A stretch of DNA of 64,000 nucleotides from Vibrio navarrensis (GTDB lineage: Bacteria > Pseudomonadota > Gammaproteobacteria > Enterobacterales > Vibrionaceae): NCBI RefSeq assembly GCF_015767675.1, contig NZ_CP065217.1, positions 496,001-560,000 of the forward strand, given 5' to 3'. Shown here in pieces: positions 23,308 through 33,851 of the stretch. The first letter of the stretch is position 1, and each line of letters starts with the position of its first letter. The notes under the pieces were generated by a model that was not told where the DNA came from, did no database searches, and was given only the letters and a program-made list of their open reading frames with translations. Position numbers and translations under genes: made by a program.

Positions 23308-25767
23308 ATGCGAGTATTGAAGTTTGGCGGCTCATCGTTAGCCGATGCTGAGCGCTTCTTAAGGGCGGCAGATATCATTGCCAATAATGCAAAACAAGAA
23401 GAGGTTTCCGTTGTTTTATCAGCACCGGGAAAAACAACCAACAAATTAGTCGCTATCATTGAGTCGGCGTTAAAACACGGTGAAGCGGAGCGGCAAATCG
23501 CAGAGGTAGAAGAATCATTCCACCAGTTGTTTGATGATATTAAACAACAAATCCCTGCCATCAATGGCGCAGACTACCTCGGCCAAGTGGCCAGTTCGCT
23601 TTCTCAGCTACGTCAGTTTGTACATGGCATTAGCCTATTGGGGATGTGTCCTGATAATGTGAACGCCCGCATTATTAGTAAAGGTGAGCGTGTATCTATT
23701 CAATTGATGAAGGCGGTTCTTGCGGCTAAAGGTCATGCGGTTAACTTGATTGACCCGGTAGAATATCTTTTGGCGAAAGGCGACCATCTTGAAGGGATGG
23801 TTGATGTCGACATCTCCACGCAAAATTTCCGTAACAAGCCGCTACCTGCGGGCCATGTGCACATCATGCCGGGCTTTACCGCGGGCAACAAACAAGGTGA
23901 GTTGGTCACGCTTGGCCGTAACGGTTCTGACTACTCGGCGGCGGTGCTCGCGGCATGTTTGCGCGCGGATTGCTGTGAAATCTGGACGGATGTTGATGGC
24001 GTCTACAACTGCGACCCACGATTGGTTGAAGATGCTCGGTTACTCAAATCGCTCAGCTATCAAGAAGCGATGGAGCTCTCTTACTTTGGCGCTTCTGTGT
24101 TGCATCCGAAAACCATTGCACCTATCGCGCAGTTCCATATTCCTTGCTTGATCAAAAACAGCTTCAATCCTCAAGGGGCAGGCACGCTCATCGGCCAAGA
24201 TACTGGCGAAGATAAACTGGCGATTAAAGGCATTACCACGCTCAACAATTTGACCATGGTTAACGTTTCCGGTCCTGGCATGAAAGGCATGGTCGGCATG
24301 GCCAGCCGGGTGTTTGGCGCGATGTCTGCTTCCGGTGTATCGATAGTCCTGATTACCCAATCTTCTTCTGAATACAGCATCAGTTTTTGTATCGAAGCGG
24401 CAGATAAAGCCACTGCCGCTCAAGCCCTCGCCGATGAATTTGAGCTCGAGTTAAAAGATGGCTTGCTTGAGCCTGTCGAGTTTCTCAGTGATGTCGCCAT
24501 TATTACCTTGGTGGGTGATGGCATGCGCACTTCCAAAGGCGTAGCGTCACAGTTTTTTGCTTCGCTGGCGGAAGTGAACGTGAACATCATTGCGATTGCG
24601 CAAGGTTCCTCTGAACGCGCAATTTCTGCGGTTATTCCGGAAGATAAAATTTCCGAGGCGATTAAAGCCTGCCACGAGAATCTTTTTAATTCCAAGCACT
24701 TCTTAGATGTGTTTGTGGTTGGTGTCGGCGGTGTCGGCGGTGAACTGGTCGATCAGATCCATCGCCAGCAGGCAAAACTCGCGGATAAAGGGATCGTGAT
24801 TCGTGTCTGTGGCCTTGCCAATAGCAAAGGCCTGCTGTTAGACAGTAATGGCTTGCCACTGGATAACTGGCGCGATCGCATCAAAAATGCGACCGAAGAG
24901 TTTAGCTTGCCGCGTCTGATCGCTACCGTACAGCGCAACCATATTATCAACCCTGTGCTGGTGGACTGTACTTCCAGTGAAGCCATCGCGAACCAATATA
25001 CCGAGTTTCTCGCTGCGGGTTTCCATGTGGTCACGCCGAATAAAAAGGCTAACACAGCGAGCATGGCGTATTATCACCAATTGCGCGATGTCGCGCGAAG
25101 CTCGCGCCGCAAGTTGATGTATGAGACAACCGTTGGCGCAGGCCTTCCGGTGATTGAAAACTTGCAAAACCTGATTTCGGCAGGGGATGAGTTGGAACGT
25201 TTTACCGGGATCTTGTCTGGCTCACTCTCATTTATCTTCGGCAAATTGGACGAAGGGATGAGCTTAAGTGAAGCGACCTACATTGCGAAGCAAAACGGCT
25301 TTACTGAACCCGATCCGCGTGATGATCTCTCGGGTATGGATGTTGCGCGCAAGCTGTTGATCCTTGCACGCGAAGCGGGCATGTCACTGGAGCTGGAAGA
25401 TGTGGAAGTGGATCAGGCATTGCCACCTGGCTTCGATGATTCAGGCAGTGTTGAAGAGTTTATGGCTCGCTTACCTGAAGCGGACGCCTACTTTAAGCAG
25501 CAACTCGCGCAAGCCACGCAAGAAGGGAAAGTGCTGCGTTACGTTGGCGAAATCATTGATGGCAAATGCAAAGTGTCTATCGCGGCGGTGGACGAAAACG
25601 ATCCTATGTTCAAGATCAAAGATGGTGAGAACGCACTGGCTTTCTACAGCCGCTACTATCAACCAATTCCATTAGTCTTACGTGGTTACGGCGCGGGTAC
25701 TCAGGTGACTGCGGCCGGCGTGTTCTCGGACGTAATGCGTACACTCGGCTGGAAATTAGGGGTTTAA
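23308..25767 (+). CDS. thrA: Bifunctional aspartate kinase / homoserine dehydrogenase I
   Basis: 819-residue fusion enzyme catalysing the first and third steps from aspartate to threonine (E. coli 820). The kinase part begins [17 protein letters not shown], with the KFGGSS motif. Two ACT-type regulatory segments lie near residues 310-460. The homoserine dehydrogenase part starts near [15 protein letters not shown] and has [10 protein letters not shown] and [18 protein letters not shown] start at the ATG at 23308 because GGAGGAAGGG lies just before it; the longer frame from 23203 would run through the attenuator. Threonine feedback is expected through the ACT domains. First gene of thrABC; 3 nt separate its stop from the thrB start. 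Confidence 0.97.
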   Translation: MRVLKFGGSSLADAERFLRAADIIANNAKQEEVSVVLSAPGKTTNKLVAIIESALKHGEAERQIAEVEESFHQLFDDIKQQIPAINGADYLGQVASSLSQLRQFVHGISLLGMCPDNVNARIISKGERVSIQLMKAVLAAKGHAVNLIDPVEYLLAKGDHLEGMVDVDISTQNFRNKPLPAGHVHIMPGFTAGNKQGELVTLGRNGSDYSAAVLAACLRADCCEIWTDVDGVYNCDPRLVEDARLLKSLSYQEAMELSYFGASVLHPKTIAPIAQFHIPCLIKNSFNPQGAGTLIGQDTGEDKLAIKGITTLNNLTMVNVSGPGMKGMVGMASRVFGAMSASGVSIVLITQSSSEYSISFCIEAADKATAAQALADEFELELKDGLLEPVEFLSDVAIITLVGDGMRTSKGVASQFFASLAEVNVNIIAIAQGSSERAISAVIPEDKISEAIKACHENLFNSKHFLDVFVVGVGGVGGELVDQIHRQQAKLADKGIVIRVCGLANSKGLLLDSNGLPLDNWRDRIKNATEEFSLPRLIATVQRNHIINPVLVDCTSSEAIANQYTEFLAAGFHVVTPNKKANTASMAYYHQLRDVARSSRRKLMYETTVGAGLPVIENLQNLISAGDELERFTGILSGSLSFIFGKLDEGMSLSEATYIAKQNGFTEPDPRDDLSGMDVARKLLILAREAGMSLELEDVEVDQALPPGFDDSGSVEEFMARLPEADAYFKQQLAQATQEGKVLRYVGEIIDGKCKVSIAAVDENDPMFKIKDGENALAFYSRYYQPIPLVLRGYGAGTQVTAAGVFSDVMRTLGWKLGV

Positions 25768-25770
25768 TCA

Positions 25771-26742
25771 ATGAGTTCAAGTGATATGGGGGTAGTCGTT
25801 TACGCTCCTGCTTCTATCGGTAATGTCAGCGTTGGTTTTGACGTGTTGGGGGCGGCGGTGTCCCCCATTGATGGCACTCTGTTAGGTGATCGAGTGATGG
25901 TGAAGCAAGGCAGCGAGCCATTTGCACTTAAAACGGCAGGTCGCTTTGTCGCTAAGTTGCCCGCCGATGCCAAAGAAAATATTGTTTACCACTGTTGGCG
26001 CGTGTTCGCTCGTGAGTTAGACAAAAAAGGTGTGGCTTTAAAATCGGTCGAAATGACCTTAGAAAAGAACATGCCAATCGGTTCTGGGCTTGGTTCCAGC
26101 GCCTGTTCGATTGTTGCAGCGCTAGATGCACTCAACCAATTCCATGCTAACCCGCTCGATGAAACCGAGTTGCTGGCTCTGATGGGCGAAATGGAAGGGG
26201 AAATCTCTGGTGGCGTGCACTACGATAACGTTGCGCCTTGCTACTTGGGCGGATTGCAATTGATGCTTGAAGAGCTCGGTATCATCAGCCAAGAAGTCCC
26301 CTGTTTTGACGATTGGTATTGGGTGATGGCTTATCCGGGGATCAAAGTCTCGACCGCGGAAGCGCGCGCTATTTTGCCATCACAATATCGCCGACAAGAC
26401 ATTATTGCGCACGGCCGCCATCTCGCCGGTTTCATCCACGCTTGTCACTCTAACCAGCCAGAGTTAGCGGCGAAGCTGATCAAAGACGTGATCGCAGAAC
26501 CGTATCGTGAGAGACTGCTGCCAGGGTTTGCTGATGCGCGCAAATACGCCGCGTCTGCCGGTGCATTGACGACGGGCATCTCGGGCAGTGGCCCAACCCT
26601 ATTTAGCATTTGCAAAGAGAAAGAGGTCGCGGAGCGCGTTGCTCGCTGGCTTGAACAAAATTACGTACAAAATGAAGAAGGATTCGTCCATGTTTGCCGT
26701 TTGAACAAACAAGGTTCGGTCGTGACAGGAAGTGAGCTATGA
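25771..26742 (+). CDS. thrB: Homoserine kinase
   Basis: GHMP-family kinase that phosphorylates homoserine, second enzyme of the operon. 323 residues (E. coli 310). [18 protein letters not shown] is the N-terminal GHMP motif, [17 protein letters not shown] the ATP-binding glycine loop, and [15 protein letters not shown] the C-terminal motif. Two starts are possible: ATG at 25771 ([11 protein letters not shown]) or the Met six codons in. I keep the first because it follows thrA by 3 nt. The stop overlaps the thrC start by 4 nt, so translation is probably coupled. Confidence 0.95.
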   Translation: MSSSDMGVVVYAPASIGNVSVGFDVLGAAVSPIDGTLLGDRVMVKQGSEPFALKTAGRFVAKLPADAKENIVYHCWRVFARELDKKGVALKSVEMTLEKNMPIGSGLGSSACSIVAALDALNQFHANPLDETELLALMGEMEGEISGGVHYDNVAPCYLGGLQLMLEELGIISQEVPCFDDWYWVMAYPGIKVSTAEARAILPSQYRRQDIIAHGRHLAGFIHACHSNQPELAAKLIKDVIAEPYRERLLPGFADARKYAASAGALTTGISGSGPTLFSICKEKEVAERVARWLEQNYVQNEEGFVHVCRLNKQGSVVTGSEL

Positions 26743-28019
26743 AGCTGTACAACATCAAAGAAAATCAACAACAAGTCTCCTTTGGCCAAGCCGTTCGCCA
26801 AGGTTTAGGCCGCAATCAAGGTCTATTTTTTCCCGCTGAATTGCCTCAGTTTGCCGATATTGACGCACTGCTAGAAGAAGGATTTGTTGCCCGTAGCAGC
26901 AAAATTCTCTCAGCGTTGATTGGTGATGAGCTTTCTGCGCAGCAAGTGAGCGCGATGGTGGATGCGGCGTTCCAATTTCCTGCGCCGATTGCACAAGTTA
27001 AGCCGGGTGTCTATGCCCTAGAACTTTTCCACGGCCCGACACTGGCGTTCAAAGATTTCGGTGGCCGCTTTATGGCGCAGTCACTTGTTGCTGTTTCCAA
27101 TGGTGGCAAAATCACTATTTTGACCGCGACGTCGGGTGATACAGGAGCGGCGGTTGCCCATGCCTTCTATGGTATGGAAGATATCAACGTAGTGATCCTC
27201 TATCCAAAGGGAAAAATCAGCCCGCTGCAAGAAAAGCTGTTCTGTACTCTAGGTAAAAATATCCATACGGTTGCGGTTCATGGTGATTTTGATGCGTGTC
27301 AGGCGCTGGTCAAACAGGCATTCGATGATGCTGCGTTGCGTGAAGAAATTGGTTTGAACTCTGCGAACTCAATCAACATCAGCCGTTTGATGGCGCAAAT
27401 TTGCTACTATTTTGAAGCGGCGGCGCAAATGAGCAAATCAGAGCGTGAGAACCTGGTGATTTCAGTCCCGAGCGGTAACTTTGGCAACCTGACCGCTGGT
27501 CTGTTGGCGAAAGCACTCGGCTTGCCGGTTAAACGCTTTATCGCCGCGACCAATGCTAATGACACTGTGCCGCGTTATCTCGAGACAGGTCAGTGGGATC
27601 CTAAGCCGACCGTGGCAACGACTTCAAATGCCATGGACGTGAGCCAACCGAACAACTGGCCACGCATTGAAGAGCTTTGCCGCGTGAAAGAGTGGGGACT
27701 CGAAACGCTGGGGAAAGGAGCGGTCAGTGATGCGCAAAGCGCGCAATCTGTACGCGAACTTTATCAATTAGGCTATCTGTGTGAACCACATGGCGCAATT
27801 GCTTACCGTGTGCTTGAAGAGCAACTTCAAGCGGGTGAAACTGGCTTGTTCTTGTGTACAGCGCATCCTACCAAGTTTAAAGAAGTAGTTGATGACATTT
27901 TGGGCACTGATATTGAGTTGCCAGCGCCATTGGCTAAACATGCGCAGATGACGTTACTGTCTCAGGAGTTGGAAGCCGACTTTGATGCGTTGAAAGTGGT
28001 ACTGCGTCAAGTTCAGTAG
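26739..28019 (+). CDS. thrC: Threonine synthase
   Basis: PLP enzyme that turns O-phosphohomoserine into threonine, last step of the pathway. 426 residues (E. coli 428). [20 protein letters not shown] carries the Schiff-base lysine and [15 protein letters not shown] the phosphate-binding loop; [19 protein letters not shown] and [17 protein letters not shown] are family segments. Its ATG overlaps the thrB stop (ATGA) and a terminator follows 24 nt after its own stop. Confidence 0.97.
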   Translation: MKLYNIKENQQQVSFGQAVRQGLGRNQGLFFPAELPQFADIDALLEEGFVARSSKILSALIGDELSAQQVSAMVDAAFQFPAPIAQVKPGVYALELFHGPTLAFKDFGGRFMAQSLVAVSNGGKITILTATSGDTGAAVAHAFYGMEDINVVILYPKGKISPLQEKLFCTLGKNIHTVAVHGDFDACQALVKQAFDDAALREEIGLNSANSINISRLMAQICYYFEAAAQMSKSERENLVISVPSGNFGNLTAGLLAKALGLPVKRFIAATNANDTVPRYLETGQWDPKPTVATTSNAMDVSQPNNWPRIEELCRVKEWGLETLGKGAVSDAQSAQSVRELYQLGYLCEPHGAIAYRVLEEQLQAGETGLFLCTAHPTKFKEVVDDILGTDIELPAPLAKHAQMTLLSQELEADFDALKVVLRQVQ

Positions 28020-28043
28020 GTGAGCCAAAAATGAAATAGCAAA

Positions 28044-28067
28044 GGCGGAGTTGACTCCGCCTTTTTT
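28044..28067 (+). terminator. thrABC terminator
   Basis: GGCGGAGT (28044-28051) pairs with ACTCCGCC (28054-28061), followed by a T run to 28067. Confidence 0.92.
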
Positions 28068-28092
28068 ATTGCCAGATTGCCAGCTAAAAACA

Positions 28093-28115
28093 AACGGCGC
28101 TCAAAGAGCGCCGTT
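28093..28115 (-). terminator. grcA terminator
   Basis: AACGGCGCT (28093-28101) pairs with AGCGCCGTT (28107-28115). On the minus strand the hairpin is followed by TGTTTTTA. It lies 23 nt past the grcA stop. Confidence 0.85.
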
Positions 28116-28137
28116 AAAGTAAATGGTAATGTTGTGA

Positions 28138-28515
28138 TTAGAGCGACTCAGTAAAAGTACGAGCGATCACGTCGCGTTGCTGCTCTTGAGTCAAAGAGTT
28201 GAAACGTACAGCGTAGCCAGATACGCGAATGGTCAACTGTGGGTATTTTTCTGGGTGAGCGACTGCATCTTCTAGCGTTTCACGTTTTAGTACGTTGACG
28301 TTGAGGTGTTGACCCCCTTCGATGCGCGGTGCCGCTTCAATAGCCACTTCACGGCTTTCGAATTCACCCAGTTCGTTGAGCGCCACAACTTGATCGGCTT
28401 CATAGCCAGATAGCGCAGCCACACAACGCGCTTCGTTCTTTTCACTGTCCAAAAGCCAGATAGAGTTCAGTAGGCTGTCGTTTGCCGCTTTAGTAATTTG
28501 GATACCTTGGATCAT
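28138..28515 (-). CDS. grcA: Autonomous glycyl radical cofactor GrcA (YfiD)
   Basis: 125-residue spare part for pyruvate formate-lyase. It replaces the C-terminal glycyl radical segment of PflB after oxygen damage. [20 protein letters not shown] opens the protein and [13 protein letters not shown] near the end carries the radical glycine; the last 50 residues are nearly identical to E. coli YfiD. I start at the ATG at 28513-28515, with AGGAG upstream, not at the GTG one codon earlier. An FNR-like site lies about 95 bp upstream, which fits anaerobic control. It is divergent from nfo. Confidence 0.96.
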   Translation of the reverse strand: MIQGIQITKAANDSLLNSIWLLDSEKNEARCVAALSGYEADQVVALNELGEFESREVAIEAAPRIEGGQHLNVNVLKRETLEDAVAHPEKYPQLTIRVSGYAVRFNSLTQEQQRDVIARTFTESL

Positions 28516-28837
28516 CACTATCTCCTAGTCCACGCAGGTGGTGTTATGGTGTTTATTTTCAAATTTTGTCGAGCTGCTAATTATATAGCTAATAACCATT
28601 ATTCTAGTATTGATTTAAGTCAAAAAACAACTAAAAACATTAAATTTATCAAGGTTAATTTATTGTTCTGGATCAATAAACTCTTTAAAAACAATATCAA
28701 TTAAATATAGTTGATTGGTTAAAAATTATTTTAATGATCATTTGTTGTAAATTTACTACAAATTGCAAGTCAAATTTGACGAATGAAGGCTAAATCGTTG
28801 TAATTGCCCATCAGAGATGAAAGTAAAAAGTGATTAA
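28516..28837. other. grcA / nfo divergent promoter region
   Basis: 322 bp, strongly AT-rich. It holds an FNR-like box at 28610-28623 (listed separately) and a 20-bp near-perfect palindrome TTGTTGTAAATTTACTACAA at 28742-28761, about 80 bp before nfo. The palindrome has one mismatched pair and looks like a repressor operator, but I cannot name the regulator. No gene is supported. Confidence 0.5.
28610..28623 (-). promoter_or_regulatory. FNR-like binding site upstream of grcA
   Basis: TTGATTTAAGTCAA matches the FNR/CRP-family consensus TTGAT-N4-ATCAA with one mismatch. It lies about 95 bp upstream of the grcA start. In E. coli yfiD is activated by FNR and ArcA under low oxygen, and arcA/arcB are also in this window. 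Confidence 0.6.
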
Positions 28838-29719
28838 ATGACAAACAGTAAAAATCGATATGGTAACAAATTTATTGGTGCCCACGTTTCTGCAGCGGGT
28901 GGTGTTGAGAATGCGCCGCTGCGAGCAAGAGAAATTGGTGCGAACGCCTTCGCTTTATTTACCAAAAATCAGCGTCAGTGGGTCGCTAAACCGTTGGAGG
29001 CCAAATCCATCAGTGCCTTTAAAGCCAACTGCCAGATGCTTGGGTTTGCGTCTGAGCAGATCCTGCCACATGACTCTTATCTGATTAACTTAGGAGCGCC
29101 TGAAGAGGAGAAGCGAGAGAAATCACGCTTGGCTTTTATCGATGAAATGGAACGTTGTCGACAGTTGGGCTTAACCTTGCTGAATTTTCATCCCGGCAGT
29201 CACCTCAATCAAATCTCAGAACAAGAGTGTTTGTCGCTGATTGCGCAGTCGATCAATGTGGCGCATCAAGCCGTGCCTGATGTGGTGGCAGTGATTGAAA
29301 ATACTGCTGGTCAAGGAACAAACTTGGGGTGGAAATTCGAACATCTAGCGGAAATCATCGACCAAGTGGAAGACAAAGAGCGGGTGGGCGTTTGCCTCGA
29401 TACTTGCCACACCTTTGCCGCTGGCTACGATCTCAGTTCTATGGCCGCATGTGAGCACACTTTTGCTGAGTTTGAACGCGTGGTCGGCATGCACTATTTA
29501 AGGGCAATGCATCTCAATGATTCAAAAGTGGATCTCGGTAGTAAGGTCGACAGGCATCAGGCGTTGGGGAAAGGAGCGATTGGCTGGAGCTGTTTTGAAT
29601 ACATAGCCAAAGATAGGCGCTTTGATTCTATCCCTTTGATTTTAGAAACAATTGAGCCGGATTTGTGGGCGGGGGAAATTCGGGCGTTAAGAGAATTTCA
29701 TCTACAATCAATCGATTAA
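28838..29719 (+). CDS. nfo: Deoxyribonuclease IV (endonuclease IV)
   Basis: AP endonuclease of base excision repair, a TIM-barrel enzyme with three metal ions. 293 residues; [19 protein letters not shown] is the N-terminal family motif. Metal ligands are visible in [46 protein letters not shown] and the late [10 protein letters not shown]. The ATG at 28838 has only a weak upstream site. ung, encoding another enzyme of the same repair pathway, lies 330 bp downstream on the same strand. Confidence 0.95.
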   Translation: MTNSKNRYGNKFIGAHVSAAGGVENAPLRAREIGANAFALFTKNQRQWVAKPLEAKSISAFKANCQMLGFASEQILPHDSYLINLGAPEEEKREKSRLAFIDEMERCRQLGLTLLNFHPGSHLNQISEQECLSLIAQSINVAHQAVPDVVAVIENTAGQGTNLGWKFEHLAEIIDQVEDKERVGVCLDTCHTFAAGYDLSSMAACEHTFAEFERVVGMHYLRAMHLNDSKVDLGSKVDRHQALGKGAIGWSCFEYIAKDRRFDSIPLILETIEPDLWAGEIRALREFHLQSID

Positions 29720-29805
29720 ATGAAGGTTTAATCATATTGGCATCTTTTTTCATATCTCACCATGACGATAGTCGCACAGAAAATTTCGCAATGGAGGATG
29801 CCACT

Positions 29806-29946
29806 ATGTTACCGACAATCACTGCTACCCCAACGTCCTTTGGCCGCCGAGCTGCACGGCTCCCTGCTCCCAATCGCCATGTTACTGGGCCGGGGCACTA
29901 CCGAACTCCACAAAAGGCGACGCATCCGCATGAGAAAAGCGAATAG
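29806..29946 (+). CDS. Possible 46-residue small protein between nfo and ung
   Basis: Short ORF beginning MLPTITATPTSFGRRAAR, preceded by GGAGG at a usable 9-nt distance. The product is rich in Pro, Arg, Thr and His and has no hydrophobic or known domain. A longer in-frame reading from 29665 overlaps the end of nfo and is less likely. The ribosome-binding site is the only positive evidence; an untranslated leader of ung or a small RNA would explain the stretch equally well. Confidence 0.35.
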   Translation: MLPTITATPTSFGRRAARLPAPNRHVTGPGHYRTPQKATHPHEKSE

Positions 29947-30049
29947 CGGTTACTCTGTGCAGGGGAGGTAATTAAATACAAATTGCCCGGTTTATCATGC
30001 GCATTTGGGTGTAAAATAGCGGCTTTGATAGTAACAGCGGGATTCCCCA

Positions 30050-30730
30050 ATGACGCAGGAACTGACCTGGCACGATGTAATTGGTGCTGAAAAGCAACAG
30101 GCGTATTTTCAACAAACACTCAGTTTTGTGGACGCAGAGCGTCAGGCCGGAAAAGTCATTTACCCTCCGGCCAAAGACGTGTTCAACGCCTTCCGTTTTA
30201 CGGAATTTAATCAAGTCAAAGTGGTCATTCTGGGCCAAGACCCGTACCACGGGCCCAATCAGGCGCATGGCCTGTGCTTTTCTGTTCTCCCCGGAATCAA
30301 GCCGCCGCCATCTTTACTCAATATGTACAAAGAGTTGGCACAAGATATCGAAGGTTTTCAGATACCAGTACACGGTTTTTTGCAGAGTTGGGCAGAGCAA
30401 GGCGTCCTGCTGTTGAATACGGTTTTGACCGTGGAGCAGGGGAAAGCGCACTCGCACGCAACCAGCGGGTGGGAAGTGTTTACCGACCGGGTTATCGAGG
30501 CGATAAACCAGCATCAGCAAGGCGTGGTTTTCTTACTTTGGGGTTCGCATGCGCAAAAAAAAGGCCGCTTCATTGATAGAAACAAGCATTATGTCCTCGC
30601 GGCCCCGCATCCCTCTCCGCTTTCTGCGCACCGGGGTTTTTTAGGTTGCCGTCATTTTTCTCAAACGAATCAGTTGCTTTCTCAACAAGGAAAAACGCCA
30701 ATCCACTGGCATTTACCGATGACGGTTTAA
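30050..30730 (+). CDS. ung: Uracil-DNA glycosylase
   Basis: Family 1 UDG that removes uracil from DNA. 226 residues (E. coli 229). The catalytic water-activating motif [19 protein letters not shown] has Asp64. [11 protein letters not shown] and [18 protein letters not shown] are conserved. [14 protein letters not shown] holds the catalytic His and the DNA-intercalation loop. The reading frame ends TPIHWHLP. A bare Shine-Dalgarno (AGCGGG) lies before the ATG. Confidence 0.97.
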   Translation: MTQELTWHDVIGAEKQQAYFQQTLSFVDAERQAGKVIYPPAKDVFNAFRFTEFNQVKVVILGQDPYHGPNQAHGLCFSVLPGIKPPPSLLNMYKELAQDIEGFQIPVHGFLQSWAEQGVLLLNTVLTVEQGKAHSHATSGWEVFTDRVIEAINQHQQGVVFLLWGSHAQKKGRFIDRNKHYVLAAPHPSPLSAHRGFLGCRHFSQTNQLLSQQGKTPIHWHLPMTV

Positions 30731-30817
30731 ATGGTGCTTTTTTGAGCAAGGTCTAAACCGAAACCATTTCTCTCTTATACACTTAGTAGCAGCAATGAAG
30801 TGTTAAGGAGAAGCACT

Positions 30818-31369
30818 ATGATGATCGAACGGATAAGACGTGAGCACAGCTACATTGTGCGTTTGTTGGCTATCTTACGTCAGAAAGTGGAACAACTGAA
30901 AAACGAGCAACCGATCAACTACGGTTTGGTAGCAGAAATCGTTGACTATCTCTCTGTACATGCGGAAAAAGTGCATCACCCCAAAGAGGACATTCTCTAT
31001 CGACACTACTTGCAGCATTATGGGGCGCAGCGGACGATAGAAAACCTAGAGCAAGAGCATATCTCGCTGGCAAAAGAGACGGCCAGATTTACCGAGATAG
31101 TACAGATGATCCTCAGCGATGCGGTCGTGCCACATGATGTTTTTCTAGAGCACCTTGAAGCCTTTATCACCTCTCAGCGCCGCCATTTAGATATTGAAGA
31201 ACGTTTAGTCTTGCCTTTAATTGCAGAGTCTTTCACCACTCAGGACTGGCAAACGGTCGAATCACAGTGGTTGATCAACGAAGATGACCCTGTGTTTGGC
31301 AAAACCATTGCGGACCACTACCAACAGTTGGCTGAGAGGGTCAAACAAAGTGACAGAGAATGGGCTTAG
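30818..31369 (+). CDS. Hemerythrin HHE domain protein
   Basis: 183-residue four-helix protein with the di-iron histidine/acid pattern of HHE proteins: REHSYIVRLL, VHAEKVHHPKEDILY, LEQEHISLAKE and RHLDIEERLVLPLI. Such proteins bind oxygen, NO or serve in iron and redox sensing; the specific role here is unknown. AAGGAG lies 8 nt before the ATG at 30818, so the in-frame ATG at 30800 is not used. It stands alone between ung and DUF3545. Confidence 0.88.
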   Translation: MMIERIRREHSYIVRLLAILRQKVEQLKNEQPINYGLVAEIVDYLSVHAEKVHHPKEDILYRHYLQHYGAQRTIENLEQEHISLAKETARFTEIVQMILSDAVVPHDVFLEHLEAFITSQRRHLDIEERLVLPLIAESFTTQDWQTVESQWLINEDDPVFGKTIADHYQQLAERVKQSDREWA

Positions 31370-31409
31370 GGGCGAGTCAGTCGTCGTTCGGACAGCGTAA
31401 TAAAAAGAG

Positions 31410-31433
31410 AAATGGCACCCTAAGGTGCCATTT
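31410..31433. terminator. Hairpin between the hemerythrin gene and DUF3545
   Basis: AAATGGCACC (31410-31419) pairs with GGTGCCATTT (31424-31433) over CTAA. On the minus strand it is followed by CTCTTTTT, so it best serves the DUF3545 gene; it may also stop the hemerythrin transcript. Confidence 0.75.
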
Positions 31434-31442
31434 CAGTATTCG

Positions 31443-31628
31443 TTAAAGTTTAATGTCTTCCAGTGAATAATCGTGACAAAAATCCATGTCTCGAAGCTCT
31501 TTTAGAAGATTGCGGCGATCCATCATCGCCTCAATTTCACGCCATTTTCTTTTTACTGGTTTTGACCGGGTTTTGGTGGTGCCAGTCGTTTCAAAATCCA
31601 GTAAGTCATCTAGTTCAAAGCCGTCCAT
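31443..31628 (-). CDS. DUF3545 family protein
   Basis: 61-residue acidic-then-basic protein, MDGFELDDLLDFETTGTTK followed by KPVKRKWREIEAMMDRRNLL and ending in SLEDIKL. DUF3545 is a small family found in Vibrionaceae and Shewanella near srmB or related genes; its function is unknown. GAGGT precedes the ATG at good spacing. Confidence 0.85.
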   Translation of the reverse strand: MDGFELDDLLDFETTGTTKTRSKPVKRKWREIEAMMDRRNLLKELRDMDFCHDYSLEDIKL

Positions 31629-32328
31629 AAGCTACCTCACATAAATAACCAGCGCTTGTGCAGTCACTAAGTACCACAGTTTCTCCGAGCTTAGCCACGA
31701 TATATTTCGCATTTGTGTCGGTAACATGAAATTTTCGCCTGAAACTGAATACAACATCACATTTCACTGAGCCTGATGTGGTTGAAAAGTGAGCATTTGC
31801 ATCAACGAAAACGTTTAAATGAAAAAAAATTGAATGTTAAAGTGGTGTGTATTTAAACCGTATGACGATACAAATAGATGTTCAAAGGATGGGGTGTTTC
31901 CAAATGTAACAAGTATCAGGTTCCGACGGGAGCGGAGAAAGCGTTCGATGGCTTCGGATCATAGATAGGGTAAGGACTGCCGACCAAATTGAAGTGAAAA
32001 AGAATGATTATAATTTGATGTAAAAACATTGTGCAGTAAATGTAACCACTTTTCGCTGCTTGCGCTGTTTTTTATGTTAACAAAAAGTATATTTACAGTG
32101 AAAAATACAACAAAAATGCACTCTTATGCATATTGATTTTTGTTTTTTCAAGCTGCATTATCCGCTGCGTCAAAAAACGTTGGTACGTAAAAAGGATGCA
32201 TGAAGCGACATTTACGATTCTGGATTGCCAATCTAAAACGAATAAGACCAAGCTAATTTGACACTTGGTATCGCAATCTGGTGGATGGCTAGGACGCACG
32301 GACCGACGCAACTCAATTTGAGGTATGT
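31629..32328. other. 700-bp intergenic region before the alanine symporter
   Basis: No gene is supported; a 72-codon minus-strand ORF at 32093-32311 has no ribosome-binding site or recognisable product. The middle (about 31,910-31,990) is GC-richer than its flanks and looks like a structured transcript or remnant. Close to the symporter, GATTGC (32223-32228) pairs with GCAATC (32273-32278), enclosing CCAAG (32248-32252) / CTTGG (32264-32268). I looked for a glycine riboswitch, common before such symporters in Vibrio, and did not find its motifs. Confidence 0.5.
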
Positions 32329-33756
32329 ATGACAGACTTGATTAATTTGATGAATGACCTGCTATGGGGGTCTATTCTGGTTTACCTGCTGGTTGGGGTG
32401 GGGATTTACTTCACTATCCGCCTTGGGTTTATCCAGTTCCGCCATTTTGGACACATGTTTTCCGTATTGAAGAACAGCCGTAAAGCTGACCAAGCTGGTA
32501 TCTCTTCTTTTCAGGCACTTTGTACTAGCCTAGCTGCGCGCGTTGGTACCGGAAACATGGCAGGGGTTGCCGTTGCCCTTACTGCGGGTGGTCCGGGTGC
32601 GATTTTCTGGATGTGGTTGATTGCCATGTTAGGTATGGCGACCTCGTTTGCTGAAAGTACGCTGGCGCAGCTTTACAAAACCAAAGATGATGACGGCAAC
32701 TACCGCGGTGGTCCTGCTTACTACATGGAAAAGGGCCTTGGCATGCGCTGGATGGGCGTGCTTTTCTCGGTCTTTTTGATTATCGCTTTTGGTCTGGTGT
32801 TTAACGCTGTGCAAGCCAACTCCATTGCAGGGGCTATGCAAAACGCCTTCGGTTGGGAAGATAAGTACGTAGGCGGTGCGATCATGGTGCTGGCGGGCGT
32901 GATTATTTTCGGTGGTATCAAGCGTATTGCGCGCACCGCTGAACTGATTGTGCCTGTGATGGCGCTGGCTTACTTGGCATTGGCGCTGTTTGTGATGTTT
33001 AGCAACCTCGAAAAATTGCCTGCGGTGCTGGCTTTGATCTTCAAAAGTGCGTTTGGTTTACAAGAAGCGGCCGCTGGTGGCCTTGGCTATGCCATCGCCC
33101 AAGCGATGATCAACGGGATCAAACGCGGCCTGTTCTCCAACGAAGCGGGTATGGGTTCAGCGCCGAATGCAGCAGCGTCTGCAACGCCATATCCACCACA
33201 TCCTGCTTCGCAAGGTTATGTGCAGATGCTGGGTGTGTTTATGGACACTATCGTGATCTGTTCTGCCACGGTTTCCATCATCTTGATGTCTGGCGAATAC
33301 GTGCCTCATGGAGAAATCACTGGTATTGAACTGACACAGGTAGCCCTCAGCTCACAAGTGGGTGATTGGGGGGGCATCTTTGTCGCGGTCGCGATTTTCT
33401 TCTTCGCTTTCACCTCGATCATTGCCAACTACTCGTACGCAGAAACCAACTTAGTCTTCCTTGAGCACAACCACAAAGCGGGCTTGAATCTTTTCCGTAT
33501 GGTGGTATTGGGCTTGGTCGGTTACGGTGCGGTGGCACCACTGCCATTTGTGTGGGCGCTGGCAGATGTGTCGATGGGCTTGATGGCGATTGTCAACTTG
33601 GTCGCGATTCTGCTGCTCTCTGGCATCGTGATCAAACTGGCGAAAGACTACAACCGTCAGTTAAAAGAGGGCAAATTGCCCACCTTTAATGCTGACGATT
33701 TCCCAGAGCTCAAATCTCAGCTTGAAGAAGGCATTTGGGACAACAAAAACAAGTAA
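32329..33756 (+). CDS. Sodium:alanine/glycine symporter (AGCS family)
   Basis: 475-residue inner-membrane amino acid carrier with about ten hydrophobic segments. Family signatures are ALCTSLAARVGTGNMAGVAV, read as ALCTSLAARVG then TGNMAGVAV, and GGPGAIFWMWLIAMLG near residues 85-105. NGIKRGLFSNEAGMGSAP around residue 265 and the C-terminal half complete the AGCS pattern. GAGG lies 7 nt upstream of the ATG. It is monocistronic, with a terminator directly after. Substrate (alanine, glycine or both) cannot be told from sequence. Confidence 0.93.
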   Translation: MTDLINLMNDLLWGSILVYLLVGVGIYFTIRLGFIQFRHFGHMFSVLKNSRKADQAGISSFQALCTSLAARVGTGNMAGVAVALTAGGPGAIFWMWLIAMLGMATSFAESTLAQLYKTKDDDGNYRGGPAYYMEKGLGMRWMGVLFSVFLIIAFGLVFNAVQANSIAGAMQNAFGWEDKYVGGAIMVLAGVIIFGGIKRIARTAELIVPVMALAYLALALFVMFSNLEKLPAVLALIFKSAFGLQEAAAGGLGYAIAQAMINGIKRGLFSNEAGMGSAPNAAASATPYPPHPASQGYVQMLGVFMDTIVICSATVSIILMSGEYVPHGEITGIELTQVALSSQVGDWGGIFVAVAIFFFAFTSIIANYSYAETNLVFLEHNHKAGLNLFRMVVLGLVGYGAVAPLPFVWALADVSMGLMAIVNLVAILLLSGIVIKLAKDYNRQLKEGKLPTFNADDFPELKSQLEEGIWDNKNK

Positions 33757-33786
33757 TCGCTCTTTGCTATTAGTGTGATTGTAAAA

Positions 33787-33814
33787 GCCATGCAGACATT
33801 GCATGGCTTTTTTT
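33787..33814 (+). terminator. Terminator of the symporter gene
   Basis: GCCATGC (33787-33793) pairs with GCATGGC (33801-33807), then seven T. Confidence 0.9.
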
Positions 33815-33851
33815 GTACCCTAGTGAAAAACAAAATTAGGAAGTCATCGTC

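Noticed and set aside
32093..32311. 72-codon minus-strand ORF before the symporter
   Set aside because: No start signal, no known domain, AT-rich promoter-like DNA.
31629..32328. Glycine riboswitch before the alanine/glycine symporter
   Set aside because: The conserved purine-rich motifs of the aptamers were looked for and not seen.
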